Source of the DNA: Blattamonas nauphoetae
Taxonomy: Eukaryota; Preaxostyla; Oxymonadida
Length of the DNA: 64,000 bases
Direction: 5' to 3'
Assembly: GCA_033064195.1 (NCBI GenBank)
Contig: JARBJD010000025.1
Coordinates: forward strand, 372,001 to 436,000
Below, piece after piece: positions 53,266 through 62,839 of this stretch. The number at the start of each line of letters is the position of its first letter. The first letter of the stretch is position 1. The notes below the pieces were generated by a model. That model ran no database searches. It was given only the letters and a program-made list of their open reading frames with translations, and was not told where the DNA came from. Position numbers and translations under genes: made by a program.

Positions 53266-53991
53266 CTATGAAAACCAGCCTTCGCATCGCACTGAGGAGT
53301 GGAAGGGGACACGCTGGATGTAGTTCATCAGAACGGCGACGAACGAGTCTTGATTGACGCGTCGTTGGGGGCCTGCAATTTCGACTAAAAGTTGACGGGC
53401 CTGGTTGATGTCAATAATCACGTCGAACATCTTCAGCGCTGTCACAATCTCCTGCGAGTCCACAATTCCGTCCGCGCACGCCCCAGCATAATATATCACC
53501 AGCTGCCTGCGCATCTCATCGGGAGGCGGGAGGGGACGTTGTTGCGCTGGTTGGGCGAGGTCGGGTCGCATGCGGTGTACTTCGCCTGTGAGCACGTTGA
53601 TGAACGACTGTTTTGTGATTCTGCGCTGGGGGCCAGCAATCTCAACGAGAACATTTTGGGACTGGAGTTTGTTAATTGTGATTCCGAACAGACTCATCGC
53701 TTGCATCACCTCTGTCGAATCAACCACATCGTCGGCAGCTGCTGTGTCGTAGAATTGAGCCAGCCTGGCCGAGACATCCTGCTGGGCTGGTTGATAAGGA
53801 GGACATCCGTGTGGAGCTGGCTGACAACAATCAGGCGAAGGGCAGTTGTGGGTGTCAGATTGTGGGTGTTGGGAACAGGCTGGTGGTTGGCTGGAGGGAG
53901 GCTGTTGATGCAGAGATTGCTGAAAAGCGGGCTGAGGCTGGTCGGAAGGAGAAGGGAGACGTGGACGGTATCCGAACAGTTGAGAGCTCAT
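53266..53991 (-). CDS. EF-hand-like protein with Gln/Pro-rich N-terminus
   Basis: 241 residues from MSSQLFGYRP (ATG 53991); the frame is open further upstream (54447), but that part is low-complexity and lies over a repeated flank. Residues 1-80 are rich in Gln, Pro, Ser and Cys. Two homologous halves follow (about 80-145 and 165-235), each with a loop resembling a calcium site (DTAAADDVVDSTEV; YAGACADGIVDSQEI) and the motif VEIAGPQRR. This recalls penta-EF or EF-hand-like pairs, though canonical acidic positions are partly missing, so calcium binding is uncertain. A 138-bp piece is copied at 12639-12776. TAG stop. Confidence 0.7.
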   Translation of the reverse strand: MSSQLFGYRPRLPSPSDQPQPAFQQSLHQQPPSSQPPACSQHPQSDTHNCPSPDCCQPAPHGCPPYQPAQQDVSARLAQFYDTAAADDVVDSTEVMQAMSLFGITINKLQSQNVLVEIAGPQRRITKQSFINVLTGEVHRMRPDLAQPAQQRPLPPPDEMRRQLVIYYAGACADGIVDSQEIVTALKMFDVIIDINQARQLLVEIAGPQRRVNQDSFVAVLMNYIQRVPFHSSVRCEGWFS

Positions 53992-54474
53992 TGTGAGTGT
54001 GTAAAGACGAGCGAAAAGAGGATGAAATGACTCCACAGAACAGATCGGCGGCAGAGGAACCGTTGAAAGGTGTGATGGGTTCCAATTCAGATGCGAAGTC
54101 AGCGGAAACTGGGAGTGAATGGGGAGAGTGAGAAAGCGAGAAGAGAAGAAGGATGGAGTGTGATGGGAATAACACAAACACATTTGAGAAAAAGAGAAGC
54201 GTCCGGGGAGTGTGCTGTGGAATCGTTGTTCAATTTTGGAGAACGAGGAGAGGCGATATGACTGTGTTTTGCTTCGTTTTTGGTTGTTGCCTTCAAAACA
54301 TGAATCAAACGCTTGTCGGTTTGATATTGGCATCAATTGCATCCAGAGATACTGAAATGTGGTGTCCAGACACAACAAAAGGGAGAGAAGGATTGGATTG
54401 ACAGATGGAGCATGAAATGAGAAAGCAGAACAATGTGTGGATGGCACAAATCAGCAATCTCAAAAAGAAGAAAA
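53992..54474. other. 5' flank of the EF-hand-like gene
   Basis: Contains a segment (about 54190-54310, minus: FDSC.EG..., SF..IEQRF.S) shared with the flanks of both SH3-PH blocks (near 23400-23500 and 42560-42660). It joins 3' module 14 on the right. No gene supported. Confidence 0.4.
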
Positions 54475-54835
54475 CACACCTCAAATAAATCGTAGATTGT
54501 TGTGGAACGGTGGAAATGCAGGATGCATCCCATTTAGACGAGATAAGCGAGAAGTGTTGCTGAGATGGTTCAAAAGTCGAGATTGGGAAAGAGAATCTCG
54601 TCACAATGCATCGTGTAGGGACACCAGGAATTGTTTGGAGAGAGGACGGTTGACGATGTGACAGTCAAAGACAGCCGCGTTGAGAACGACGAACCCAAAA
54701 CAGTAAACCATTTCTGGACGATTGGAGGCGATCACAGAATCTGTTCGTCGGCACCAGCAATCACAGCATTCCCAAAATCCGAGGAGAGTCCGCAGAAACG
54801 AGTTGGAGTCATTCGAGAGAGGTGGATTCGACATC
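54475..54835 (-). repeat. 3' module, copy 14
   Basis: Full-length module after the gene at 54855-55925. Confidence 0.8.
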
Positions 54836-54854
54836 TTAATGTAGATGCAATTGA

Positions 54855-55925
54855 TCACCACTTCGGCACATTTGATCCCAGCAATTTCGAGATTGAGTGA
54901 GAAGCTTCGACAAGACGGATACCATAATCTCCGCTCTTGTCGTATTTCATCATCTGTTCGAGTGTGTCTTCGAAGCCTTCCGAAAACAGAGCTTCCATCA
55001 TCCGTTGCCCAAATTGAGCCACTTCTGAGCCTTCGTTCTTCCAGATTGCTAGTGATCCGTTGATGTTGATGAGAGTCATCCAGAGATCATAGTCCCCTTC
55101 GACGATCGAGACACAACTTGAGAATGCCATCGCAATCGGAGAAGCGAGAACAAATTCCAATGTTGGATCATGATAAGTGCCTATTTGAATGAGTGTGCGC
55201 AATAGCTCCATGTATGAGTCGAGCAAGTCTCCATTGAGGACGTACCGATTTGAGATCAGAAATGTCACAAATTGAGACGATGGAAGAACGACCTTCTGAA
55301 AAATCATTTCACGATGGTTGTGTGTTTCGAGTGCAGTAGTGATGTTTAGTTTCCCAACGTAATATGGAATTGCGAGTTGGAGGCTTAGGATGATGATTTT
55401 GATGAGCTTGTTGAGCATTCTTTCATTTCCTGATATTGGCAGTGTGTGAGGTTGAACAGTCGCTAAAACTTTGGTGACGACATCTGACTTCATGAGAGGA
55501 CATCGGATTGCATGGGAGGCTTTCAATGCTGTTTCCGAAAGGAATGACACCGCTGCAGCAACCACTCTCGAATGAAGAGATGACAGCAGAGTCAGAATGC
55601 TCTCGACAAAGCCAGATGGTGGTTTAGCTGAAGAGGGAACGAGTTCAGTCACGAGTTTCGCCGCAACTGGTGTGTTCCATTGCGGCTCGAGGATCCAAAG
55701 AAGCCGAACCGCTCTTTCTTGAAGTGCATCGTCAAATGGATATCCTGCTTTCACGAGAGCAACAAGCGAATTGTAAATCGCTGATTTGTCCTCAAACGAC
55801 ATTTTTGATTTCGGAACGAAATGCAAAAAAGGTTCTTCTTCAAGCGTGACAGGTGGAGGTGATTCGGAAGTAACACTCAAACAGGCATCAATGGAGGGCT
55901 TCAAAGCAACAGATTCGTCGTTCAT
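54855..55925 (-). CDS. ARM/HEAT-like family protein, copy 14
   Basis: 356 residues starting MNDESVALK and ending LLGSNVPKW. GATC (55940-55943) is 14 nt upstream of this ATG; an in-frame ATG 13 codons earlier is less likely. Closest to the gene at 19153-20226 in the second half (KLNITTALETHNH) and, in its N-terminus (PSIDACLSVTSE), to the gene at 12925-13977, so it looks mosaic. Confidence 0.87.
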   Translation of the reverse strand: MNDESVALKPSIDACLSVTSESPPPVTLEEEPFLHFVPKSKMSFEDKSAIYNSLVALVKAGYPFDDALQERAVRLLWILEPQWNTPVAAKLVTELVPSSAKPPSGFVESILTLLSSLHSRVVAAAVSFLSETALKASHAIRCPLMKSDVVTKVLATVQPHTLPISGNERMLNKLIKIIILSLQLAIPYYVGKLNITTALETHNHREMIFQKVVLPSSQFVTFLISNRYVLNGDLLDSYMELLRTLIQIGTYHDPTLEFVLASPIAMAFSSCVSIVEGDYDLWMTLININGSLAIWKNEGSEVAQFGQRMMEALFSEGFEDTLEQMMKYDKSGDYGIRLVEASHSISKLLGSNVPKW

Positions 55926-56599
55926 GGAAGGGAGAGTTGGATCATCCCATTGGTTGTTTTTCACAGATTTCGAACAAACTTCATGCCCAATTCACGAATT
56001 GTTCTTTGAAATACAATCGAGGTAAACAGAATAATGAAATGGATTATTAACGATAACTAATCTGTTCCTGTCTCCACATGTGCAATGTTGTCTTTTCAAG
56101 ACAATCACAAATGCCGGCATTTCAACCATTCCGAGTTGTCGATGCAGAATGGTTTCGAGAGTGAAGGACGGAAGAAGTCAGAATCAGTGTGGAGACTCGC
56201 GGGGCTTGTCTGTTTCGATCCACGTCATGAATGATTCATGAACAGCTAGTTGTTCCATCAGATCGAGTGGAGGACAACCAATCTTCCCCAGTCTCCGCTT
56301 TCGTCATTTCGCAGCCTTTCTTCAATCACATCCTCGACGCCCTCCATTCTCAACATTCGATCCACAATCTTCCACATCTGTCACGCGTCTCCCATGACTC
56401 CAAAAAGAACACTCAGAAGAATGGGGTTTGGATCTGCATCTCTTTTCGAGGGGAGAGTGAGCAGCGAATGGCTCGTGTGGATCAAAAAGTGTTTTGGTTC
56501 TTCCGTCTTTCCGAAGAGTCGGGGACGATTGTCGATGTGCGATCGATTCCGACGTGCAGTCTCACCATTCCATCACCTTCCACTGAAGATCATTGCGAG
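55926..56599. other. Intergenic with possible gene remnant
   Basis: The right end holds the GATC element and 5' flank of the gene at 54855-55925. From 56231 two overlapping plus-strand frames (137 and 118 codons) are open into the TBC-like fragment; neither shows a recognisable domain. It may be 5' sequence of the same decayed gene, absent from the copy at 50.8 kb. Confidence 0.3.
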
Positions 56600-57104
56600 T
56601 GTGTGAGAGGCGGCTCATTCAGTTGTGAGCTGGTTCATGTCTGAAGAGCACATCCTCAGCAATCACTTGTTCCATTCTTCAGACGACGATGCAGAAACTG
56701 GGAGTACGGTTGTTCAGTCCAAGCACGAGGTCGGTGGAGGAGTTCGTCCTCTTCAGACATTTGCACCTCCCAAACTTGATGCTCTCCAACGACACCAACA
56801 ACAGCAACAACGACAATAACACCAGTGCGTGTCGACAGAGTTGTGTTGAGTGGTGGGAGTGAGTTTGGTCGGATCAGTCGACGAGCGATGCAGTTCACCC
56901 CTCAATCCAGCAGAGGAACGAGATGGCTGGCCATTCCAGTTCCGATTGTGCAAGCGCAGTTGTGGAGTCCATTCTGTCGTTTGGAGTGGAATGGACGGCG
57001 ATCTGAAGAGAGTGACGACAGTGTTGAGAAGAGAGCTCGTTTGGAGGAGTGTTGGCGTGATGGAGTTCTGAATCGTCTGAACAGCGATTCAACGCATGCA
57101 TAGT
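56600..57104 (+). pseudogene. TBC-like (Rab-GAP) gene fragment, copy 2
   Basis: Direct repeat of 50780-51310, highly similar. The frame that is open in copy 1 has a stop and a frameshift here, so this copy at least is non-functional. It ends at the same GCATGC junction. Confidence 0.35.
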
Positions 57105-57479
57105 CCAAAGAGCGAGAAATCGTGCGATCATTCATCCGTCCAAAAACGACATCTGAACAGCGCCTCGTGAGTGTCTTTAGATCCTTCCTTTCCGTTCAGT
57201 GACTATCTAACTTGGTCATTCTCCAGAATCGACGTCAGAGCAGGAGTTGTGGGATCTGTTGACCATCTTTTTCGCTTCGGAAGTGAGACAGTTTTCGAAC
57301 GGCAGCAACCTGTTGCGCAACAAGTTTCTCCATCTCTGACGATGGGTCATGCAGAACAAACCCATGTGGACCAAAAGACTTGTCAAGAGTGGATTGGATT
57401 CATCGATTTCGGAGGGTTGTCTGGGGATCGGTTCCAGCAACGAGGATAATGTCTGAAAGGACAGTCAACGAGCGGGATG
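57105..57479 (-). repeat. Extension module (type 2)
   Basis: Minus-strand copy, from GCATGC to the border of 3' module 15. Confidence 0.55.
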
Positions 57480-57830
57480 ATCAAAACAACAAATTGTGGA
57501 TGGCTGTGGTAGGGCGACAACGCGGGGCGTATCCCATTTCGACGAGAAAAACGAGATGTGTTTTTGAGATGGTCAAAAGTCGAGATTGGGAAAGATAATC
57601 TGGTCGCAATGTGTCGTTGAGGGACGACAGGAATTGTTTGGAGAGAGGACGGTTGACGATGTGACAGTCAAAGACAGCCGCGTTGAGAACGACGAACCCA
57701 AAAGAGCAAACCGTTTCTGGACGATTGGAAGCGATCCCAGAATCTGTTCGTCTGCACCAGCAAACAACACATTCCCAACATCCGAGGAGAGTCCGCAGAA
57801 ATGATTGTGGAGTCATTCGAGAGAGTCGTC
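57480..57830 (-). repeat. 3' module, copy 15
   Basis: Full-length module, but separated from its presumed gene (58524-59609) by about 690 bp containing another reading frame. Everywhere else the module follows within about 40 bp unless an insertion intervenes. Confidence 0.75.
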
Positions 57831-57883
57831 ATCGTTTTCGGTTTCTTCGTCATCATCGTATTCAAGGTCCCTCACGTTCGATC

Positions 57884-58477
57884 TCAGCATTTGTGAGATA
57901 AGAGATTCTTCCCAACATCGGCAGATGACGGGACGAACGGAAGGGAGGGTGGGAGGAAGGAGGGAATGGCGGAGATTGGTGGGACAGACGTATCGCGGAT
58001 AGGGAAACAAGAAAGCGGGTCAATTTGCTCGACAGGCGTGCAGGACCATCGGCGTGGCTGTTTTCTGAGCAAAAGCGAAGGCGAACGGACAGGTTTCACT
58101 TTGTGGAGTTCAGTCAGGGTTGAGTTGTGGAGATGGTCGGTGTGTGCAAAATTAAAGTTCGCCAGGACGAATATGTGTTCAGAAGAGATGCCTAAGACAG
58201 TTGAGGTCTCTTCTCTCTCCATTAGCAGCTTGGCGTGTGTGATTCGGAGGGTGGAACAGCGAGAGCGGATGCGCGAGATCTTATCGTGCTTTTCGAGATG
58301 ATATGGCTCGATGTGATACAAACTCCTTGTGGCTTTCTTGAATCTGTTGTTTTCTCGGCTTTCTTCACTTCTCAGCTGGCGAATTCTGCGATGAAATGAT
58401 CTGACCGATGGGAAGAAGTCCGGATGCTGGTCAGTGCTTGTTGGTTTCGAGCGAGTTGAATAAGACACTTGTGACAT
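57884..58477 (-). CDS. Hypothetical basic protein, 197 residues
   Basis: Not recognised. The frame starts MSQVSYSTR, is rich in Arg, Ser and His in its first 90 residues (RRIRQLRSEESRENNRF), and proline-rich near the end. It lies between a family gene and that gene's 3' module, same strand, 46 bp after the family stop. It has no second copy in the window. It could be a captured gene or chance open sequence. Confidence 0.35.
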   Translation of the reverse strand: MSQVSYSTRSKPTSTDQHPDFFPSVRSFHRRIRQLRSEESRENNRFKKATRSLYHIEPYHLEKHDKISRIRSRCSTLRITHAKLLMEREETSTVLGISSEHIFVLANFNFAHTDHLHNSTLTELHKVKPVRSPSLLLRKQPRRWSCTPVEQIDPLSCFPIRDTSVPPISAIPSFLPPSLPFVPSSADVGKNLLSHKC

Positions 58478-58523
58478 GAAGTGGGTGTCAGTTGGTGAAG
58501 GGTTGGAAGAAGTCTGGACATGC

Positions 58524-59609
58524 TCAAGATAATTCAGGCTTATTTACATTCGTTCCCAGGATTTTAGAGATCACACAACAGTAATACACAACATAGTTAC
58601 CACACCCTCCGTTCTTTTCGTAGATTAAAATCTGTTCGAGTGTGTCTTCGAAGCCTTCCGAAATCAGTGCTTGCATCATCCGTTTCCCAGATTCAACCAT
58701 ATCGGGGCCGTAAGTCATCCATTCTGTGAGTGAAGAGACCATCTGGTCCATACTTCGCTCGAGACAATTCTCGTCTTCGATAAACGAGAGACAACTTGAG
58801 AATGCCATCACAATCGGAGATGCGAGAACAAACTCCAATGTTGGACGATGAAATGGACATATTTGATGGTAGTTGAACAGTAGATCCATGAATGATTCAG
58901 ACAAGCGTTCATTGAGGAGGATGTATCGTTTTGAGATCAGAAATGCCACAAAAGGAGACGATGGAAGCACAACCTTCTTGAGGATCATTTCTCGATGGTT
59001 GAATGCGTCGACAGCCGCAGTGATGCCACGGCCATTTTGATGTAATGGATGTGCGAGATCGATGAAATCTCTGACTACATTGATTAGTTCGTCGAATATC
59101 TCTTCATTTCCTGATATTTGCAGTGTGTGAGGTTGGATAGTCGTCAAAACTTTGGTGATGAGATCTGAGTTTAAGAGAGCATCTCGAACAGTAAAAGACG
59201 AAAAGAACTGAGCGTTACGAACGAACGACAACGCTGCAGCAACCACAGTTGAATGGGGAGATGACACCAGAGTGACAATGCTCTCCACAAAGCCAGAAGA
59301 TGGTCCAGCTGAAGAGGGAACGAGATCAGTCACGAGTTTCACTGCATAATCGTCGTCGCCCCACCTCGGCTCGAGGCTCTTCATAAACTGGGCAGCTCTA
59401 TCCAGAAGAACATCGTCAAATGGGCGTTCAGCTTTCACGAGGGCAACAAGTGAACAGTAAATCCTCGATAGGTCATCGAATGACAATTCTGAAGTGCTAT
59501 CGAATGCCAGGAATGGTTCTTCCTCATGCTGGGCAGTCGAAGGTGTGTTGGTTGAACAATTCAACGAGGCATCATTGGAGGAGTTCAAAGTTTCTGTTTC
59601 CTTTTCCAT
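58524..59609 (-). CDS. ARM/HEAT-like family protein, copy 15
   Basis: 361 residues starting MEKETETLN, ending GTNVNKPELS. GATC (59624-59627) is 14 nt upstream. About 215 bp (58636-58850) are nearly identical to 49647-49860 in the disrupted gene at 49443-50616, while sequence on both sides differs, indicating a conversion tract. Confidence 0.88.
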   Translation of the reverse strand: MEKETETLNSSNDASLNCSTNTPSTAQHEEEPFLAFDSTSELSFDDLSRIYCSLVALVKAERPFDDVLLDRAAQFMKSLEPRWGDDDYAVKLVTDLVPSSAGPSSGFVESIVTLVSSPHSTVVAAALSFVRNAQFFSSFTVRDALLNSDLITKVLTTIQPHTLQISGNEEIFDELINVVRDFIDLAHPLHQNGRGITAAVDAFNHREMILKKVVLPSSPFVAFLISKRYILLNERLSESFMDLLFNYHQICPFHRPTLEFVLASPIVMAFSSCLSFIEDENCLERSMDQMVSSLTEWMTYGPDMVESGKRMMQALISEGFEDTLEQILIYEKNGGCGNYVVYYCCVISKILGTNVNKPELS

Positions 59610-60111
59610 GAAAAAGTGAAGAGGATCATCCCATTGTCCATCACATCATGTTTCCACATCAAACCATTTGCACAATGCACGAACTGTTCCGTGAAATGAA
59701 CGGAAGAAGCATAGAATCAAACGATACATCATTGACAACGAATAACACTTCTGAACGGAGAAGGAAATGCGAGAAAGAAAGAAGTTCTGTTTGGACACTC
59801 ACTAACAAGATCGATGGACGATCGCCAAAATGTTGGACAAGTTGGGTTCGATCCATGCCGCTTGCTCGTTCGAAGGCAAAGGGACGGCTTGGTTGGCCAC
59901 ATTTTGGCTCTTTCGAGGCTTCCTTCGGTTCGAGGAGGGTTGACAACTGTTGTGATGTGCAAAGAGATGCACTGAGAGGAACACCGAAACACGAGTGTGG
60001 GAGTGTGAGAGAAAAGGAGGGTGATGAACGATCGGAGAAATCAATGAAGAGCTAAAAGAAAAAGGTTGTCGGTGGTGAGGGCACAAACACATGAAGCTCA
60101 AAAAAGAGAAC
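59610..60111. other. Intergenic, no gene seen
   Basis: The first ~150 bp resemble the 5' flanking module at 7217-7465. The remainder is unique and carries only short overlapping frames without recognisable content. Confidence 0.4.
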
Positions 60112-60475
60112 ACACCTCATACGCATCGTGTGAGGCCGTGGAATGGTGTGAATGTGGGGTGCACTCCATTTCGACGAGATAGACGAGAAGTGTTTCTGAG
60201 AATTCTAAAAGTCGAGATTGGGAAAGATAATCCGGTCACAATGCATAGTTCAGGGACACCAGGAATTGTGTGGAGAGAGGACGGTTGACGATGTGACAGT
60301 CTCGGACAGTCGTGGTGAGAACGACGAACCCAAAAAAACAAACCATTTCGGGACGATTGGAGACGATCCCAGAATCTGTGCATCGGCACCAACAATCAGT
60401 GCATTCCCAACATCCGAGGAGAGTCCGCACAAATGAGTTGAAGTCTTTCGAGAGAGGCGACTTCGACGCGTCATT
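60112..60475 (-). repeat. 3' module, copy 16
   Basis: Full-length module after the gene at 60483-61562, somewhat more diverged than the others (CTCGGACAGTCGTGG in place of the usual stretch). Confidence 0.8.
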
Positions 60476-60482
60476 TGAGATC

Positions 60483-61562
60483 TCACTTTTCAGTGAATTC
60501 CACATTCGATCCCAGCTTTTGCGAGATGGAGTGGCCAATGTCAACAATCTTGTCGCCATAATTTCCGTTCTTCTCGTTCATCAGCCTCTGTTCGAGTGTG
60601 TGGTCGAAGCCTTCTGAAAACAGAGCTTGAAGAATCTGTTTCCCGGATTGGACCACTTCTGGGCCTTCGTTCTTCCATTCTTTCTGCGAATCGTGGTTGT
60701 TGAAGAGAGTAATCCAGAGAAGAGAGCTGTCTTCGATGAACGAGAGACAACTTGAGAATGCCATCGCAATCGGAGATGCGAAGACATATTCCAATGTTGG
60801 GCGATGAAATGGGCATATTCGAATGAATGCGCCCAAAAGACACGTGGATGATGCGGACAAGTCTTCGTTGAGGAAAAGCCGATTTGAGAACAGAAAGATG
60901 AAAAATTGAGACGATGGAAGCACGACCTTGTGAAAGATCATTTCACGATGGTTGAATTGATTAACAGCCACAGTGATGCCAAGATCGCGGAGATGAGAGG
61001 GAGAGGCGATGTTGATGGAATATTCGATGATCCAGACGAGTTTTTTGATTACAGCTTTGTTTTCTGAATGTGGCAATGTGTGAGGTTGAACAGTCGCAAA
61101 GACGTTGGCAAGAAGATCTGACTCCACGAGATCAAGGTTCATTTTTCTCGATGACATAACGAGCGTGTCGAGCAGGAATGACAACACTGCGGCAACTACT
61201 ATCTTGTGTGGAGATGAAAACAGAGCCAGGACGCTCTCAGCAAAGCCAGAAAACGGTTTGGGAGAAGAGGGGACGAGGTCGGTTATGAGTTTCGTCGCGA
61301 GTGTGAAAGGGCCCGGCTCCGGTTCGATGCTCTTCATAAATCGGACTGCTCTGTCTTGAAGGGCATCGTCAAACGGATATTCAGCTTTCACAAGGGTAAC
61401 AAGCGAATTGAAAACGGCTGATTTGTCTTCAAATGACAATTCCGAATTGAGATCGAAATTGAGAAATGGTTCACGTTCTGGAATGAGTATCCTTTCGGAT
61501 TCGGGAGCATGACCAGAACTAGTCGCGTCGGCACAAGATTGAAACAACATGTCGTCATCCAT
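60483..61562 (-). CDS. ARM/HEAT-like family protein, copy 16
   Basis: 359 residues, MDDDMLFQSC to GSNVEFTEK, nearly identical to the gene at 10809-11888. GATC (61577-61580) is 14 nt upstream. A short stretch near the C-terminus (SGKQILQALFSEGFDHTLEQ) is replaced relative to its twin and instead resembles the gene at 19153-20226. Confidence 0.88.
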   Translation of the reverse strand: MDDDMLFQSCADATSSGHAPESERILIPEREPFLNFDLNSELSFEDKSAVFNSLVTLVKAEYPFDDALQDRAVRFMKSIEPEPGPFTLATKLITDLVPSSPKPFSGFAESVLALFSSPHKIVVAAVLSFLLDTLVMSSRKMNLDLVESDLLANVFATVQPHTLPHSENKAVIKKLVWIIEYSINIASPSHLRDLGITVAVNQFNHREMIFHKVVLPSSQFFIFLFSNRLFLNEDLSASSTCLLGAFIRICPFHRPTLEYVFASPIAMAFSSCLSFIEDSSLLWITLFNNHDSQKEWKNEGPEVVQSGKQILQALFSEGFDHTLEQRLMNEKNGNYGDKIVDIGHSISQKLGSNVEFTEK

Positions 61563-61741
61563 TGAGAATCAACAGAGATCAAGCCCACACAATCGTCATG
61601 ATAGTTGAATTTAGTAAAAAGAGTTGTTCGAACTATTCAGAGACATCCAGTTGAACACAAAGACACGACGAACTGTCAATCCCACAATGAGTTCAGAAAA
61701 CATGCAATGCTCGTAATGGGCATGATCTCAACTGGCACACA
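61563..61741. promoter_or_regulatory. Bidirectional promoter of a head-to-head family pair
   Basis: 179 bp with a GATC element 14 nt before each start (61577-61580 and 61724-61727). Related to 10642-10808 and to the partly lost pair at 5019-5225. Confidence 0.6.
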
Positions 61742-62821
61742 ATGGAAGACAACATTTTGATTCAATCTCATGTTGATACCGCTATTCCATATCATGCTCC
61801 CGATTCCAATCGGACGGTTGTCCCAGAAGACGAACCATTCCTCAATTTCGATCACTGTTATGATTTGTCATTTGAAGACAAATCGAGGATTTACAATTCG
61901 CTTGTTACTCTTGTGAAAGCTGAATATCCTTTCGACGATGCTCTTCAAGACAGAGTTGTCATGTTTTTGAAGAGCCTCAGACCGCAATGGGGTGAATCGC
62001 GTCAAGCAGCACGCCTCGTCACAGACCTCGTCTCCTCCTCGGCTGGATCGGATTCTGGTTTCCTTGAAAGCATTCTGACTCTATTGTCATCTCCCGACTC
62101 GACTATAGTTGCAGCAGCGCTGTCCTTCATCAACGAAACAGCACGGATATCGTCACCGCCAATTCGATGTCGTCTCGTAAACTCAGATCTCATCGCCAAA
62201 GTATTAACGACTGTCCAACCACACACTCTGCCAGTGTCAGGAAATGAAGAGATATTCGACAATCTGAACAAACTCATCTTAAGTTCCCTCAACCTCGCTT
62301 ATCCATCCTCACTCCTCGATCTTGGCCTCACTACTGTCGTCAACCAATCCAACCATCGTGAAATGATCTTCCAGAAGGTCGTTCTTCCATCACCTCAATT
62401 TCTGACATTTCTGATCTCAAATCGACACGTCCTCAAAGGAGACTTATCTCTCTCTTTCATGTATCTGTTGAGCACACTCCTTCAAATAAGCACATTTCAT
62501 TGTCCAACATTGGAATTTGTTCTCGCCTCTCCGATTATGATGGCATTCTCAAGTTGTTTCTCGTTCTTCGAAGATGATTCGTTTCTCTGGACTATTCTCA
62601 ACTACATCAACCGTTCACTGGAAGAATGGAAGAAAGAAGGTCTAGAAGTGATCCAATCTGTAAAACGGATGATGCAAGCTCTGATCTCGGAAGGATTCGA
62701 AGACGCACTCGAACAGATGATGAAACACGACTATGAAGACTATTATTGCAACGAGATTGTTGAATTTATCCACTGCATCTCACAATCGCTGGGATCGAAT
62801 GCAAAAAAGACGCGATGGTAG
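61742..62821 (+). CDS. ARM/HEAT-like family protein, copy 17
   Basis: 359 residues starting MEDNILIQSHVDTAIPYHA, ending GSNAKKTRW with a TAG stop. The N-terminus matches the gene at 3960-5018 and the split gene's 5' piece at 10518-10641. The C-terminus (DYEDYYCNEIVEFIH.ISQSLG) instead resembles the gene at 6149-7216, again a mosaic. Confidence 0.88.
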   Translation: MEDNILIQSHVDTAIPYHAPDSNRTVVPEDEPFLNFDHCYDLSFEDKSRIYNSLVTLVKAEYPFDDALQDRVVMFLKSLRPQWGESRQAARLVTDLVSSSAGSDSGFLESILTLLSSPDSTIVAAALSFINETARISSPPIRCRLVNSDLIAKVLTTVQPHTLPVSGNEEIFDNLNKLILSSLNLAYPSSLLDLGLTTVVNQSNHREMIFQKVVLPSPQFLTFLISNRHVLKGDLSLSFMYLLSTLLQISTFHCPTLEFVLASPIMMAFSSCFSFFEDDSFLWTILNYINRSLEEWKKEGLEVIQSVKRMMQALISEGFEDALEQMMKHDYEDYYCNEIVEFIHCISQSLGSNAKKTRW

Positions 62822-62839
62822 CATCTCAAATGACACGTC

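Noticed and set aside
53992-54447. N-terminal 152 residues of the EF-hand-like frame
   Set aside because: Low-complexity sequence lying over a repeated flank; the ATG at 53991 starts a coherent protein.
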